Assembly (NCBI RefSeq): GCF_046156265.1
Contig: NZ_JAWDIR010000044.1
Location: forward strand, 291,178 to 355,177
Direction: 5' to 3'
Source of the DNA: CAMDHY01 sp046156265
Lineage (GTDB): Bacteria > Pseudomonadota > Alphaproteobacteria > Rhizobiales > Segnochrobactraceae
DNA: 64,000 nucleotides
Shown here: positions 7,253 to 15,542 of the stretch, one piece after another
Position numbering within the stretch: position 1 is the stretch's first letter
Layout: the number at the start of each line of letters is the position of its first letter
Program-made: the position numbers and the translations under genes
The notes under the pieces: model-generated
What the model was told of the DNA's origin: nothing
The model's database searches: none
The model's input: only the letters and a program-made list of their open reading frames with translations

Positions 7253-9697
7253 TCAGGCCATCACCCGCGCCGATCTCGGGTCGTAGAACGGCTCAAGGGC
7301 GATCGTCGCTGGCACCTTCACCGACGCTACGTCCAGCTCGTAGGTGCCGGTCGTCAGCCAGGCGTCGTCGATGCCGTCGGCGTGGCGGACGTAGCCGTAG
7401 CCGAGGTTCTTCCCCACCGTGTAGCCATAGCCGCCGCTCGACAGGTAGCCGACCGGCACGCCGTTCCGGTAGATCGTCTCGCGCCCGAGCAGCACCACGT
7501 CCGCGTCATCGACGGCAAAGCCGACGAAGCGCTTCGGCAGCGGCCGGCCCTGTCGCTCCACCAGCGCGTCGCGGCCGAGGAAGGGCACGTTGCTCTTCAG
7601 CTTCACCGACCAGCCGAGGCTGGCCTCATAGGGGGTGTGGTCGGGGGAGATGTCGGCGCCCCAGACGCGGTAGCCCTTCTCGAGCCGGAGCGAGTCCATC
7701 GCCCGGTAGCCGGCGTTGGCGATGCCGTGGGCTGCCCCCGCGGCCATCAGCGCGTCGTAGACGGCCGCCATGTGCTCGCGCGGCATGTGCAGCTCGTAGC
7801 CGAGCTCGCCGACAAAGGTGAGCCGCAGCGCCCGCACTTTGGCGTCGCCGATCGAAAGCTCCTGGTGGGTGTAGAAGGGGAAGGCGGCGTTGGAGACATC
7901 CGCGTCCGTCACCGCAGCGAGCACGTCGCGCGCCCGCGGCCCCATCAGGGCGAGCACGCCGTTCCGTTCGGTGATGTCCTCGAACGTCACCCGGGCGCCG
8001 TCCGGCACCGAGCGATTCAGCACGTCGACGTCGTGGGTGCGGAAGCCGGTGCCGATGACGACGTAGTAGGCCTCGGGCGACAGCCGCGCGAGCACCAGGT
8101 CGGCCTCGATGCCGCCGCGGGTGTTGAGCAGCGTCGTGTAGATGAGCTTGCCGGGCGCGCGACGGACGTCGTTGGCGCACGCCCACGACAGCACCGCCTC
8201 GGCATCCGGCCCGGTCACCATCAGCTTGGCGAACGAGGTCTGGTCGAACAGGCCGACGCGCTCGCGCACCGCCCTGTGTTCCTCGCCGACGTGGGGGAAC
8301 CAGTTCTGCCGGCCGAACGAGTAGCGGTCGACCGGCTCGACGCCTGCCGGCGCGAACCAGTTCGGCCGCTCCCAGCCGAGCTTGGAGCCGAAGCAGGCGC
8401 CGGACGCCTTCAGCCGCTCGTAGATCGGCGAGGTGAGGGTGGGGCGGGCCGAGGCGTATTCCTCGAATGGCCAGACGATCGTGTAGTGCTTGCCGTACAT
8501 CTCGAGCGTACGGGTGCGCACCCAGGTGTCGTCCTCCTGGACGCGCGAGAAGCGGCGGATGTCGACGGGCCAGAGGTCGAGGGGCGGGTCGCCGGTCAGC
8601 ACCCACTCGGCGAGCGCCCAGCCGGCGCCGCCGCCGGACGCGATGCCGAAGGCGTTGAAGCCGGCGCCGACGAAGAAGTTCCGCACCTCCGGCGCCTCGC
8701 CGAGGATGAAGTTGCCGTCGGGCGTGAAGCTCTCGGGGCCGTTCAGCAGCTGGCGGATGCCGGCGGTGCCGAGCGACGGGCAGCGGGCGAGCGCCTGCTC
8801 GGTGATCTGCTCGAAGTGCTCCCAGTTCGATTCGAGCAGCGAGAAGTGGAAGCCGCGCGGGATGCCGTCGACCGCCCACGGGATCGGGTTCGGCTCGTAG
8901 CCGCCCATGACGAGGCCGCCGACGTCCTCCTTGAAGTAGATCAGCCGGTCGGGATCGCGCAGCGTCGGCAGGTTCGACGGCACGCCGAACGGCTCGGAGA
9001 TCAGGTATTGGTGCTCGACCGAGCAGAGCGGCACGTTCACCCCGGCGAGCCGGCCGACCTCGCGCGCCCACTGGCCGGCGCAGTTCACCACCTTCTCGCA
9101 GGCGATGCGCCCGGCGTCCGTGACGACGGCGACGACGCGGCCGTCCTTCACCTCGATGGCGGTGACGGCGGTGTCCTCGATGACGCGCACGCCGCGCATG
9201 CGGGCGCCCTTCGCTAAGGCCTGGGTGATGTCGGAGGGGTTCGCCTGGCCGTCGGTCGGCAGGAAAGCGGCGCCGACGAGGTCGCTCTCGTCCATCAGCG
9301 GCCAGAGGTCCTTCGCCTCCGACGGCGTCAGCAGGTGCATCTCGAGGCCGAAGGAGCGGGCGGTGGTCGCCTGCCGCTTGATCTCGATCATCCGCTCCGG
9401 GTTGCAGGCGAGCCGCAGCCCGCCGTTCATCTTCCAGCCGGTGGCGAGCCCGGTCTCGGCCTCCAGCGTGTCGTAGAGCTCGACCGAGTGCTTCAGGAGC
9501 CGCGTGACGTTCGCCGACGAGCGCAACTGGCCGACGAGGCCGGCGGCGTGGAAGGTCGAGCCGGAGGTGAGCTTGGCGCGCTCGAGCAGCACCACGTCCT
9601 TCGCGCCGGCCTTGGCGAGGTGGTAGGCGGTGCTGCAGCCGACGATGCCACCGCCGATGACGACGATCTCGGCATGGCTCGGAAGGGGAGCGGTCAT
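7253..9697 (-). CDS. FAD-dependent oxidoreductase with GcvT domain (dimethylglycine/sarcosine dehydrogenase family)
   Basis: An 814-residue, two-part enzyme. The N-terminal DAO-type FAD domain begins with the Rossmann fingerprint IVVIGGGIVGCSTAYHLA and includes SGSTFHAAGLVGQLRSS, where the His is the usual flavin-attachment position in dimethylglycine and sarcosine dehydrogenases. The C-terminal half is a GcvT/aminomethyltransferase fold that binds tetrahydrofolate (AVRERVGLFDQTSFAKL; GELGYELHMP). The expected reaction is oxidative N-demethylation of a methylated glycine, with transfer of the one-carbon unit to folate. Its start overlaps the stop of the choline-kinase-like gene by ATGA, showing translational coupling. 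Sarcosine versus dimethylglycine cannot be decided by eye. Confidence 0.88.
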   Translation of the reverse strand: MTAPLPSHAEIVVIGGGIVGCSTAYHLAKAGAKDVVLLERAKLTSGSTFHAAGLVGQLRSSANVTRLLKHSVELYDTLEAETGLATGWKMNGGLRLACNPERMIEIKRQATTARSFGLEMHLLTPSEAKDLWPLMDESDLVGAAFLPTDGQANPSDITQALAKGARMRGVRVIEDTAVTAIEVKDGRVVAVVTDAGRIACEKVVNCAGQWAREVGRLAGVNVPLCSVEHQYLISEPFGVPSNLPTLRDPDRLIYFKEDVGGLVMGGYEPNPIPWAVDGIPRGFHFSLLESNWEHFEQITEQALARCPSLGTAGIRQLLNGPESFTPDGNFILGEAPEVRNFFVGAGFNAFGIASGGGAGWALAEWVLTGDPPLDLWPVDIRRFSRVQEDDTWVRTRTLEMYGKHYTIVWPFEEYASARPTLTSPIYERLKASGACFGSKLGWERPNWFAPAGVEPVDRYSFGRQNWFPHVGEEHRAVRERVGLFDQTSFAKLMVTGPDAEAVLSWACANDVRRAPGKLIYTTLLNTRGGIEADLVLARLSPEAYYVVIGTGFRTHDVDVLNRSVPDGARVTFEDITERNGVLALMGPRARDVLAAVTDADVSNAAFPFYTHQELSIGDAKVRALRLTFVGELGYELHMPREHMAAVYDALMAAGAAHGIANAGYRAMDSLRLEKGYRVWGADISPDHTPYEASLGWSVKLKSNVPFLGRDALVERQGRPLPKRFVGFAVDDADVVLLGRETIYRNGVPVGYLSSGGYGYTVGKNLGYGYVRHADGIDDAWLTTGTYELDVASVKVPATIALEPFYDPRSARVMA

Positions 9698-10587
9698 CGG
9701 GTCTCCGTGGCGGTGAAGTCGGCCCACGCGCGCTCGAAGCGGCCGAGATAGTCCTCGGTGTAGGCGACGTAGTCGAAGTCGAGGGTGGAGTGGTGCTCCG
9801 ACACGCCGCCCCACAGCGCCTCGCGGAGCAGCGAGGCGCAGCGCATGGCGCGGAAGGAGCGGTCGAGGCCGGCGTCAGGCCTGTGCCCGAAATAGGCCTC
9901 GAGCAGCCAGGCGTCCTCCTCCGGCGAGAAGCCGTTGTTGGAGGAGAGGTTGGCAAGGTCGAACAGCGGGCTGTCGAAGCCGGCATAGTCCCAGTCGATC
10001 AGCCAGAGCCGCTCCCCGTCGTCCATCAGGTTGCCCGGCAAGAGGTCGTTGTGGCCGAAGACGATGCGCACCGGCCCGACCGCGAGCTCCAGCCGCTCGG
10101 CGATGCCGTCGAGGCGGGGCAGGGCGGGGACGAGGCGGCTCTCGACGTCCCGCAAGGCGCCGGCGTAGCCGCGGATCACCTGGAACGGCCAGAAGATCAG
10201 CGACGGCCCGCGCAGGTACTTCGGCACCTCGGTGTGGCAGCGCCGGATCAGCTCGACGATGCGGCCGCGGTTTTCGGGCGCGCGCACCATGCCGGGATCG
10301 AAGGTGACGCCGTCGATGTGGCGCGTCACCAGCACCCCCGGCTCGGCGTGGACGACCTCCGGCGACAGCCCGGCGGCGTGGGCGGCGCGGGCGGCGGAGA
10401 GCTCGTTGAAGCGCATCACCCCATGCACGGGGATGTCGTCGCCGAGGCGGGCGACGAAGCGGCCCTTCACCGTGTCGGTGACGACGAAGTTGCGGTTGGT
10501 GATGCCGCCGCCGAGCGGGGCGATCTCGACCGCACCGCTCCAGCACGACAGCCGCGCGACGCGGTCGATGGCGTCCGCCTCGGTCAT
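9694..10587 (-). CDS. Choline/ethanolamine kinase-like phosphotransferase
   Basis: A 297-residue protein kinase-like-fold phosphotransferase of the choline kinase/APH type. The catalytic loop is FGHNDLLPGNLMDD (Brenner motif HNDLxxxN) and the metal-binding DFD-like motif is LWLIDWDYAGFDSPLFDLAN. The N-terminal nucleotide-binding segment is GGGITNRNFVV. The likely reaction is ATP-dependent phosphorylation of choline or a related amino alcohol. It sits between a betaine-type binding protein (37 bases upstream) and the FAD/GcvT oxidoreductase (4-base overlap), which supports a quaternary-amine substrate rather than an aminoglycoside. Confidence 0.83.
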   Translation of the reverse strand: MTEADAIDRVARLSCWSGAVEIAPLGGGITNRNFVVTDTVKGRFVARLGDDIPVHGVMRFNELSAARAAHAAGLSPEVVHAEPGVLVTRHIDGVTFDPGMVRAPENRGRIVELIRRCHTEVPKYLRGPSLIFWPFQVIRGYAGALRDVESRLVPALPRLDGIAERLELAVGPVRIVFGHNDLLPGNLMDDGERLWLIDWDYAGFDSPLFDLANLSSNNGFSPEEDAWLLEAYFGHRPDAGLDRSFRAMRCASLLREALWGGVSEHHSTLDFDYVAYTEDYLGRFERAWADFTATETR

Positions 10588-10624
10588 CGGCGCACGGGCC
10601 CATCGACTGCGGGACGGCGGCTCC

Positions 10625-11641
10625 TCAATCGAGCCACGACTTCCAGACCGACGCGTTCCGGTCGAGCCACTCGTCCACGACCGTGTCGATGTCCACCCCG
10701 TCGACCTCGACCCGGGCGATCAGTTCCCCCATCTCGTCGTTGGAGATGCGAAAGGCGCCGACCGCCTGCGCCGGCACCGGCCAGCGCTCTGCCAGGTCGG
10801 CCGCGCCGACCTTCCAGATCGGGCCCGACGGCTTGCCGCAGTCGTAGCGCTGCTCGGCGTAGCACTCTTCGGTGAACTTCGGGAACGCCACCCACTCGCC
10901 GTCGAAGCGGGCCGGAGCCCAGTGGGGCGCGTAGACCCACAGAAGCACCGGCTGGCGCTTGGCGGTGGCCGACTTCAGGGTGGCGTAGAGATCGGCCTCG
11001 GTGTCGGCGTGCATCACCTCGAATTCGAGGCCGAGGGCCGCGACCCGCTCCTCGTCGAAGCCTCCCCAGGTCACCGGTCCGCCGAGATAGCGGCCCCTCG
11101 GCGCCGTTTCCGGCACCGCGAACATCGAGGCACACGCGTTGAGGGCCTGCCAGTCCGGCAGGCCGGGACAGCGCTCCTTGGCGTAGGCGGGAAACCACCA
11201 CTCCTCCCGTGCGATCATGCCGGTCTCGCCGAGGATGCCGACATTCCCGGCCGCAACCGCGTCCTCAAGGGCCGCCATGCCGGCCGTCGACCAGTACTCC
11301 ATGGCGACGTCGATGCGGCCCGCCGCGATCTCCTCCAACTGGTCCATGTAGTTGACGTCGACATACTCGACCCGAAAACCGGCCCTGGTGAGGATCGTAC
11401 CGACGATGCGCGTCGTGATGCGCTGGCCGGTCCAGTCATTGAGGGCGAACCGGATCCCGCTCTGGCTGCCGGCCGAAACAGACCCGACCATCAGCCCCGA
11501 AAAGACCAGACAAAGGCAAGCGCACACCAGGCCGGCGGCCGCCACCATGCGACGCCCCCCAGGCTTTGACGGGCCTGCAGCCCCTTCCTCGCGGCGGCGC
11601 GCAACCCCCCGGTGCGCCCGCCGCCATTTCGCCGGCGACAT
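10625..11641 (-). CDS. Glycine betaine-type ABC transporter substrate-binding protein (OpuAC/ProX family)
   Basis: A 338-residue periplasmic binding protein. An Arg-rich N-region (up to GGRR) is followed by a hydrophobic signal segment ending near GSVSAGS, then the mature start IRFALNDWTGQRITTRIVG. Aromatic residues that could form a cage for a quaternary ammonium ligand are visible (MEYWST, EEWWFPAY, WVYAPHW). I kept the ATG at 11641 because AGAGGGG lies just before it; an internal ATG at 11548 would still leave a signal peptide. It is the first gene of a three-gene operon. No permease or ATPase accompanies it, so it must work with a transporter encoded elsewhere. Confidence 0.83.
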   Translation of the reverse strand: MSPAKWRRAHRGVARRREEGAAGPSKPGGRRMVAAAGLVCACLCLVFSGLMVGSVSAGSQSGIRFALNDWTGQRITTRIVGTILTRAGFRVEYVDVNYMDQLEEIAAGRIDVAMEYWSTAGMAALEDAVAAGNVGILGETGMIAREEWWFPAYAKERCPGLPDWQALNACASMFAVPETAPRGRYLGGPVTWGGFDEERVAALGLEFEVMHADTEADLYATLKSATAKRQPVLLWVYAPHWAPARFDGEWVAFPKFTEECYAEQRYDCGKPSGPIWKVGAADLAERWPVPAQAVGAFRISNDEMGELIARVEVDGVDIDTVVDEWLDRNASVWKSWLD

Positions 11642-11722
11642 CGTCCCCTCTTCCGCGCCACCCCTGGCGCATCTCCGAGCCCCCGATCAGGATGCCTTCC
11701 TGTCTTCGGTGTGACAAGCTGC

Positions 11723-11752
11723 ATTCCCACATCAAAATCCACAATTCCCACA
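11723..11752. promoter_or_regulatory. Candidate operator: two direct repeats 21 bp apart
   Basis: The nonamer ATTCCCACA occurs at 11723-11731 and again at 11744-11752, exactly 21 bases apart (two helical turns). It lies in the short AT-richer gap between the divergent binding-protein gene and the DeoR-family regulator. DeoR-type proteins often bind spaced repeats next to their own gene, so this is a reasonable operator candidate for both directions. Binding is inferred. Confidence 0.45.
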
Positions 11753-11775
11753 CGGAACCCGCAGGACCCAAGCCG

Positions 11776-12573
11776 ATGGCGCCCGATCGCCCGACAGAGG
11801 TCGTCCTCGATGGCCGGCTCAGCCCCCGCCAGGCGGAGATCCTCCGCCTCGTCCGGAGCCTCGGCAGGTTCGCCATCGCCGACCTCGCCACGCATCTCGC
11901 GGTGTCGGAGGAGACGGTGCGGCGCGACGTGCGCCCGATGGCGGCGAGGGGGGTCGTGCGCAAGCTCCACGGCGCCGTGGCGGTCGCGGCCGCCACCACC
12001 GAGCCGCCGCTGTCGCGCCGCATGCAGGAGAATGTCGAGGCGAAGCAGCGCATCGCCGCCGCCGCCTCAGCCCAGATCGAGGACGGCGATTCGGTGATGC
12101 TCGACACCGGCTCGACGACGATCTTCGTCGCCCGCGCGCTGGCGCGGCGGCAGCGACTGATCGTCGTGACGAACTCGACCGAGGTGGCGCGCGTGCTGGC
12201 GCAGACCGACGGCTCGCGCGTCTTCCTCGCCGGCGGCGAGATCCGCGGCGACGACGCCGCCGTGTTCGGGCCGCAGACGGCGGCCTTCGTCGGCCAGTTC
12301 GTCGCCCGCACCGCCATCCTCTCGATCGGCGGTATCGACCCCGTGCACGGCCTCACCGACTATCACGTCGGCGAGGCGGAGTTCTCGCGAGCGGTCATCC
12401 CGCAGGTCGACCGCGTCATCGTCGTCGCAGACAGCACCAAGTTCCAGCGCCGCGGCTTCGCGCGGGTCTGCGGCTTCGAGAGCATCGACATGGTCATCAC
12501 CGATGCAGCGCCGCCCGCCGACACGGCCGCCCGCCTCGCCGAGGCCGGCGTCACGGTGCTGGTGGTCGACTGA
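11776..12573 (+). CDS. DeoR/GlpR family transcriptional regulator
   Basis: A 265-residue repressor-type regulator. The N-terminal DeoR helix-turn-helix spans about residues 15-65 (RQAEILRLVRSLGRFAIADL then VSEETVRRDV). The C-terminal DeoRC sensor domain has DGDSVMLDTGSTT and the phosphate-binding VVTNSTEVAR, which usually senses a phosphorylated sugar or sugar acid. The start is the ATG giving MAPDRPTEVV; the longer open frame upstream covers the shared regulatory gap. It is divergent from the betaine-type operon, which is the obvious target, although a sugar-phosphate ligand would be odd for amine metabolism. It may also control genes to its right. Confidence 0.85.
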   Translation: MAPDRPTEVVLDGRLSPRQAEILRLVRSLGRFAIADLATHLAVSEETVRRDVRPMAARGVVRKLHGAVAVAAATTEPPLSRRMQENVEAKQRIAAAASAQIEDGDSVMLDTGSTTIFVARALARRQRLIVVTNSTEVARVLAQTDGSRVFLAGGEIRGDDAAVFGPQTAAFVGQFVARTAILSIGGIDPVHGLTDYHVGEAEFSRAVIPQVDRVIVVADSTKFQRRGFARVCGFESIDMVITDAAPPADTAARLAEAGVTVLVVD

Positions 12574-12719
12574 GGAACGGCGGTCGTTCTGGCGGCAGGA
12601 CTCCCTCCGGACGACCGCGGCGAACCACGGCGGCCGCGATGGTTCGCGCTTCGGGCCGGGTGCCGGTCGTGCTAGTCGCCTCCATCATCCGTACGTCCGT
12701 ATGAGGGAGCCGACCGTCG

Positions 12720-13784
12720 ATGTCCCAGCCGAAGAACCGCTACGGCCGCACGGCGGCGCGCACCCACACGACGCTCGGCCTCGCCCGGCGGCCGTCGACG
12801 ACCACAGTCGACGTCCACTGCCACATCCTCGTGCCCGAGGCGGCGAAGTTCGCCGGCCCGCACGTCGACCTCTCGAAGATCCCGCTCGCCCGCTACGCAG
12901 ACGCCCTGACGCGCGAAATCAACGTCCAGCAGGACGCCGACCGCACCCACGTGATGACCGACGTCGACGCCCGGCTGACGGAGATGGATGCCACCGGCAT
13001 CGACATCCAGGTCGTCGCGCCGCTGCCGCCGCAGTGCTACTTCACGGTCGATCCGAAGATCGCCGAGACGGCGCACCGCATGGTCAACGAGGGGGTCGCC
13101 GCCTTCGTGGCAAAGCGCCCCGACCGCTTCGCCGGCCTCGGCTCGGTCACCCTGCAGGAGCCGGAGCTTGCCGTCGCCGAGCTCGAGACGGTGATGAAGC
13201 TCGGCCTGAAAGGCGTGCAGATCCTGACGAACGTCGGCGGCGAGGAGCTCTCCGATCCCCGTTTCGAGCCCTTCTTCGCCGCCGCCGAGCGGCTCGGCGC
13301 CTTCGTCATGCTGCACCCGCTCGGTTTCACCGAGGGCCAGCGGCTGACGAAGCTCTATCTCAACAACGTCATCGGCAACCCGCTTGAGACGACGCTCGCC
13401 GTCCACAACCTGATCATGAACGGGACGCTGGCGAAGTTTCCGGAACTGAAGGTGCTCGCCGTCCACGGCGGTGGCTATCTCGCGAGCTATTCCGGCCGCA
13501 TCGACCACGCCTGGGGCGCCCGCGAGGACGCCCGCGCCGCCCTGCCGCTGCCGCCGACGAGCTATCTGCGGCAGGTCTATCTCGACACGGTGGTCTTCTC
13601 CGTCCACCAGCTCGAGTACCTGATCGAGGTGTTCGGCGCCGACCGCATCCTGATGGGCACCGACTACCCCTTCGACATGGCCGAGTCCGACCCGGTCGGC
13701 CACGTCGCCGCGGTCGAATGGCTCGAGGAGCGCGACTTCGAGGCGATCTGTGGCGGCAACGCGGTGCGCGCGCTGGGGCTGTGA
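12720..13784 (+). CDS. Amidohydrolase family 2 protein (ACMSD-like TIM-barrel hydrolase/decarboxylase)
   Basis: A 354-residue metal-dependent TIM barrel. The N-terminal metal site is VDVHCHILVP (HxH), a further His is in MLHPLGF and LAVHGGGYL, and the C-terminal Asp is in ILMGTDYPFDM. This arrangement matches amidohydrolase family 2, which includes aminocarboxymuconate semialdehyde decarboxylase and gamma-resorcylate decarboxylase. The substrate cannot be named. An FAH-family enzyme and an SDR follow within 2 kb, which would fit breakdown of an aromatic or keto acid, but a minus-strand gene lies between. Confidence 0.82.
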   Translation: MSQPKNRYGRTAARTHTTLGLARRPSTTTVDVHCHILVPEAAKFAGPHVDLSKIPLARYADALTREINVQQDADRTHVMTDVDARLTEMDATGIDIQVVAPLPPQCYFTVDPKIAETAHRMVNEGVAAFVAKRPDRFAGLGSVTLQEPELAVAELETVMKLGLKGVQILTNVGGEELSDPRFEPFFAAAERLGAFVMLHPLGFTEGQRLTKLYLNNVIGNPLETTLAVHNLIMNGTLAKFPELKVLAVHGGGYLASYSGRIDHAWGAREDARAALPLPPTSYLRQVYLDTVVFSVHQLEYLIEVFGADRILMGTDYPFDMAESDPVGHVAAVEWLEERDFEAICGGNAVRALGL

Positions 13785-13794
13785 GGGGTACTTT

Positions 13795-13968
13795 CCCTCC
13801 CCCCTCGTGGGGGAGGTGGCCGGCGAAGCCGGCCGGAGGGGGCGCGGCGCGCAGCGCCGCGTCCGACGCCAGCGATCGATCGCCACCGCCGCACGCCGTC
13901 GGCTGCTCCGCCGGCGCCCTCCCCGGACGGCCTGCGGCGGCCCGACCCTCCCACAGGGGGAGGGTGGG
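13795..13968. repeat. Intergenic palindromic repeat, family A copy 1
   Basis: A G+C-rich interspersed repeat between the amidohydrolase and Fae-like genes. It opens with a hairpin CCCTCCCCCC/GGGGGAGG, then GGCCGGC/GCCGGCC, and ends with CCCTCCC/GGGGGAGGG near 13945-13968. The first 51 bases match the copy starting at 29659 with one difference. Such repeats are typical intergenic elements of rhizobial genomes and may act as transcript terminators or stabilisers between these convergent genes. Confidence 0.75.
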
Positions 13969-13999
13969 TGCACGTCTTTTACGTCTGAGAGATCCGCTC

Positions 14000-14539
14000 T
14001 CAATACTCGACGATGCCGTCCAGGGCGTAGTGCTTCACCGTCTTGCGGTTGGCGATGAGCTCGTCGATGGTCGGCTCGCCCTTCATGGCGCGGGCGATGG
14101 CGAGCTTCGTCGCCTCGTACTGCGTCCGGTAGAGGTCCTTGCGGTCGAGGTTCTCGTCGGTGGCGCAGCGCGGGTCGAGCCAGACCATGATGATCAGGCA
14201 GATGTCGTCGACCTCGTCCTTCGGCAGCACGCCGTCGATGACGCAGTCGAGCACCGCGTCGCCGATGGCGCCCTGCACGACGCCGCCGAGGAGCTCGACG
14301 TAAGCCGCGCTGTCGATCGTCACCTTGGTCGTCATCATCGTCGCCGGGCGGACGAGCTGATTGAGATCACGGATCACGAACATCCGCGTGTGGCCGACCG
14401 CCTGGCCCATCATCGAGGCGAAGGCGTGCCCGGCCGGGCCCTTCACCGAGCCGATCAGCACCTCCGGCATCGCGTCCGTCGCCTGACCCTCGGCGGCGAG
14501 CACCGTCGCCTCGCCCGTGCGGAACCAGATCTCGCTCAT
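14000..14539 (-). CDS. Formaldehyde-activating enzyme (Fae) family protein
   Basis: A 179-residue member of the Fae family, whose founding enzyme condenses formaldehyde with tetrahydromethanopterin. Family landmarks are GEATV near the N-terminus, the LIGSVKGPAGHAF loop, the MTTKVTID strand and the highly conserved YEATKLAIARAMKGEP helix. From memory, the N-terminal active-site histidine of characterised Fae follows VA (AHID); here the equivalent segment is DAMPEVLIG, with Met24 in its place. The protein may therefore be a paralogue with a different role. No other tetrahydromethanopterin-pathway gene is in the window. The start is the ATG giving MSEIWFRTG, which makes a usual family length. 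Confidence 0.85.
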   Translation of the reverse strand: MSEIWFRTGEATVLAAEGQATDAMPEVLIGSVKGPAGHAFASMMGQAVGHTRMFVIRDLNQLVRPATMMTTKVTIDSAAYVELLGGVVQGAIGDAVLDCVIDGVLPKDEVDDICLIIMVWLDPRCATDENLDRKDLYRTQYEATKLAIARAMKGEPTIDELIANRKTVKHYALDGIVEY

Positions 14540-14736
14540 GTCGTCCTCCAGCCGTGTTGAACCTCCGCGGCGATAGCACCGCCGTGCCGCGACCGTCCAG
14601 CCGGGACGGTCATCGCCGCCCGGCAGAGACTGGCCGTCGGCGCCATCCCCGGCTATGTGTGGCACCCGCGCGGGCCGGGCGTCCGTGTGCCACCTCATTT
14701 CGCGCCGTCCGGCGCAGCGCTTCGCGGGAGAGCCCG

Positions 14737-15495
14737 ATGCCAAAGACCGCCCTCATCACCGGCGCAACCTCCGGATTCGGCGAGGCGACGGCGAAGAAGT
14801 TCGTCGCCAACGGCTGGAAGGTGATCGTCACCGGCCGTCGCGCCGATCGCCTGGCGACGCTGGTCGAGACGCTCGGCGGGCCGACGAAGGCCCATGGCGC
14901 GAGCTTCGACATCCGCGATGAGGCGGCGATGAACACGGCCCTCGACGCCGTGCCGGAGGACTTCCGCGGCGTCGACCTCCTGATCAACAACGCCGGCCTC
15001 GCCCTCGGCACGGCGCCGGCGCCGGAGAGCAAGCTCGACGACTGGAAGACGATGATCGACACCAACATCACGGCGCTGGTGACGATGACGAAGCGGATGC
15101 TGCCGACGCTGATGGAGCGCAAGGGCGCCATCATCAACATCTCGTCGACCGCCGCGCTCTACCCCTACATGGGCGGCAACGTCTACGGCGCCTCGAAGGC
15201 GTTCGTGAAGCACTTCTCCTACAACCTGCGCTGCGACGTCGTCGGCTCCGGAGTGCGCGTCACCTCCGTCGAGCCGGGGCTGTGCGAGAGCGAGTTCACG
15301 CTGGTGCGCACCGGCGGCAACCAGGCCGCCTACGATGCCCTCTACAAGGGCGCCGAGGCGATCCAGCCGGAGGACATCGCCGAGACGCTCTGGTGGGTCG
15401 CGACGCTACCGCCGCACATCAACATCAACGACATCGAGCTGATGCCGGTCAGCCAGACCTGGGCCGGCTTCAACATCCACCGCAAGCCCGCCTGA
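14737..15495 (+). CDS. Short-chain dehydrogenase/reductase (YdfG-like)
   Basis: A 252-residue classical SDR. The cofactor motif is TGATSGFG, followed by an Arg-rich VTGRRADRL that suggests NADP preference. NNAGLAL, the serine segment INISSTAALYPY and the catalytic YGASK are all in place. The C-terminal part (GLCESEFTLVR, then ELMPVSQTWAGF) resembles the E. coli YdfG group, which oxidises 3-hydroxy acids such as serine and 3-hydroxypropionate. The ATG is preceded by GGGAG. An FAH-family gene follows 47 bases downstream and a glycerate kinase after that, so the three probably form an operon. Confidence 0.88.
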   Translation: MPKTALITGATSGFGEATAKKFVANGWKVIVTGRRADRLATLVETLGGPTKAHGASFDIRDEAAMNTALDAVPEDFRGVDLLINNAGLALGTAPAPESKLDDWKTMIDTNITALVTMTKRMLPTLMERKGAIINISSTAALYPYMGGNVYGASKAFVKHFSYNLRCDVVGSGVRVTSVEPGLCESEFTLVRTGGNQAAYDALYKGAEAIQPEDIAETLWWVATLPPHININDIELMPVSQTWAGFNIHRKPA

Positions 15496-15542
15496 TCCCG
15501 CAGCAATCTGAAATCATAGATTCAAGAAACCGAGGGAACCCC

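Noticed and set aside
7626..9986. A 786-codon frame overlapping the FAD/GcvT oxidoreductase
   Set aside because: It is an Arg-rich shadow in another frame of the same strand; the true frame has the FAD and GcvT motifs.
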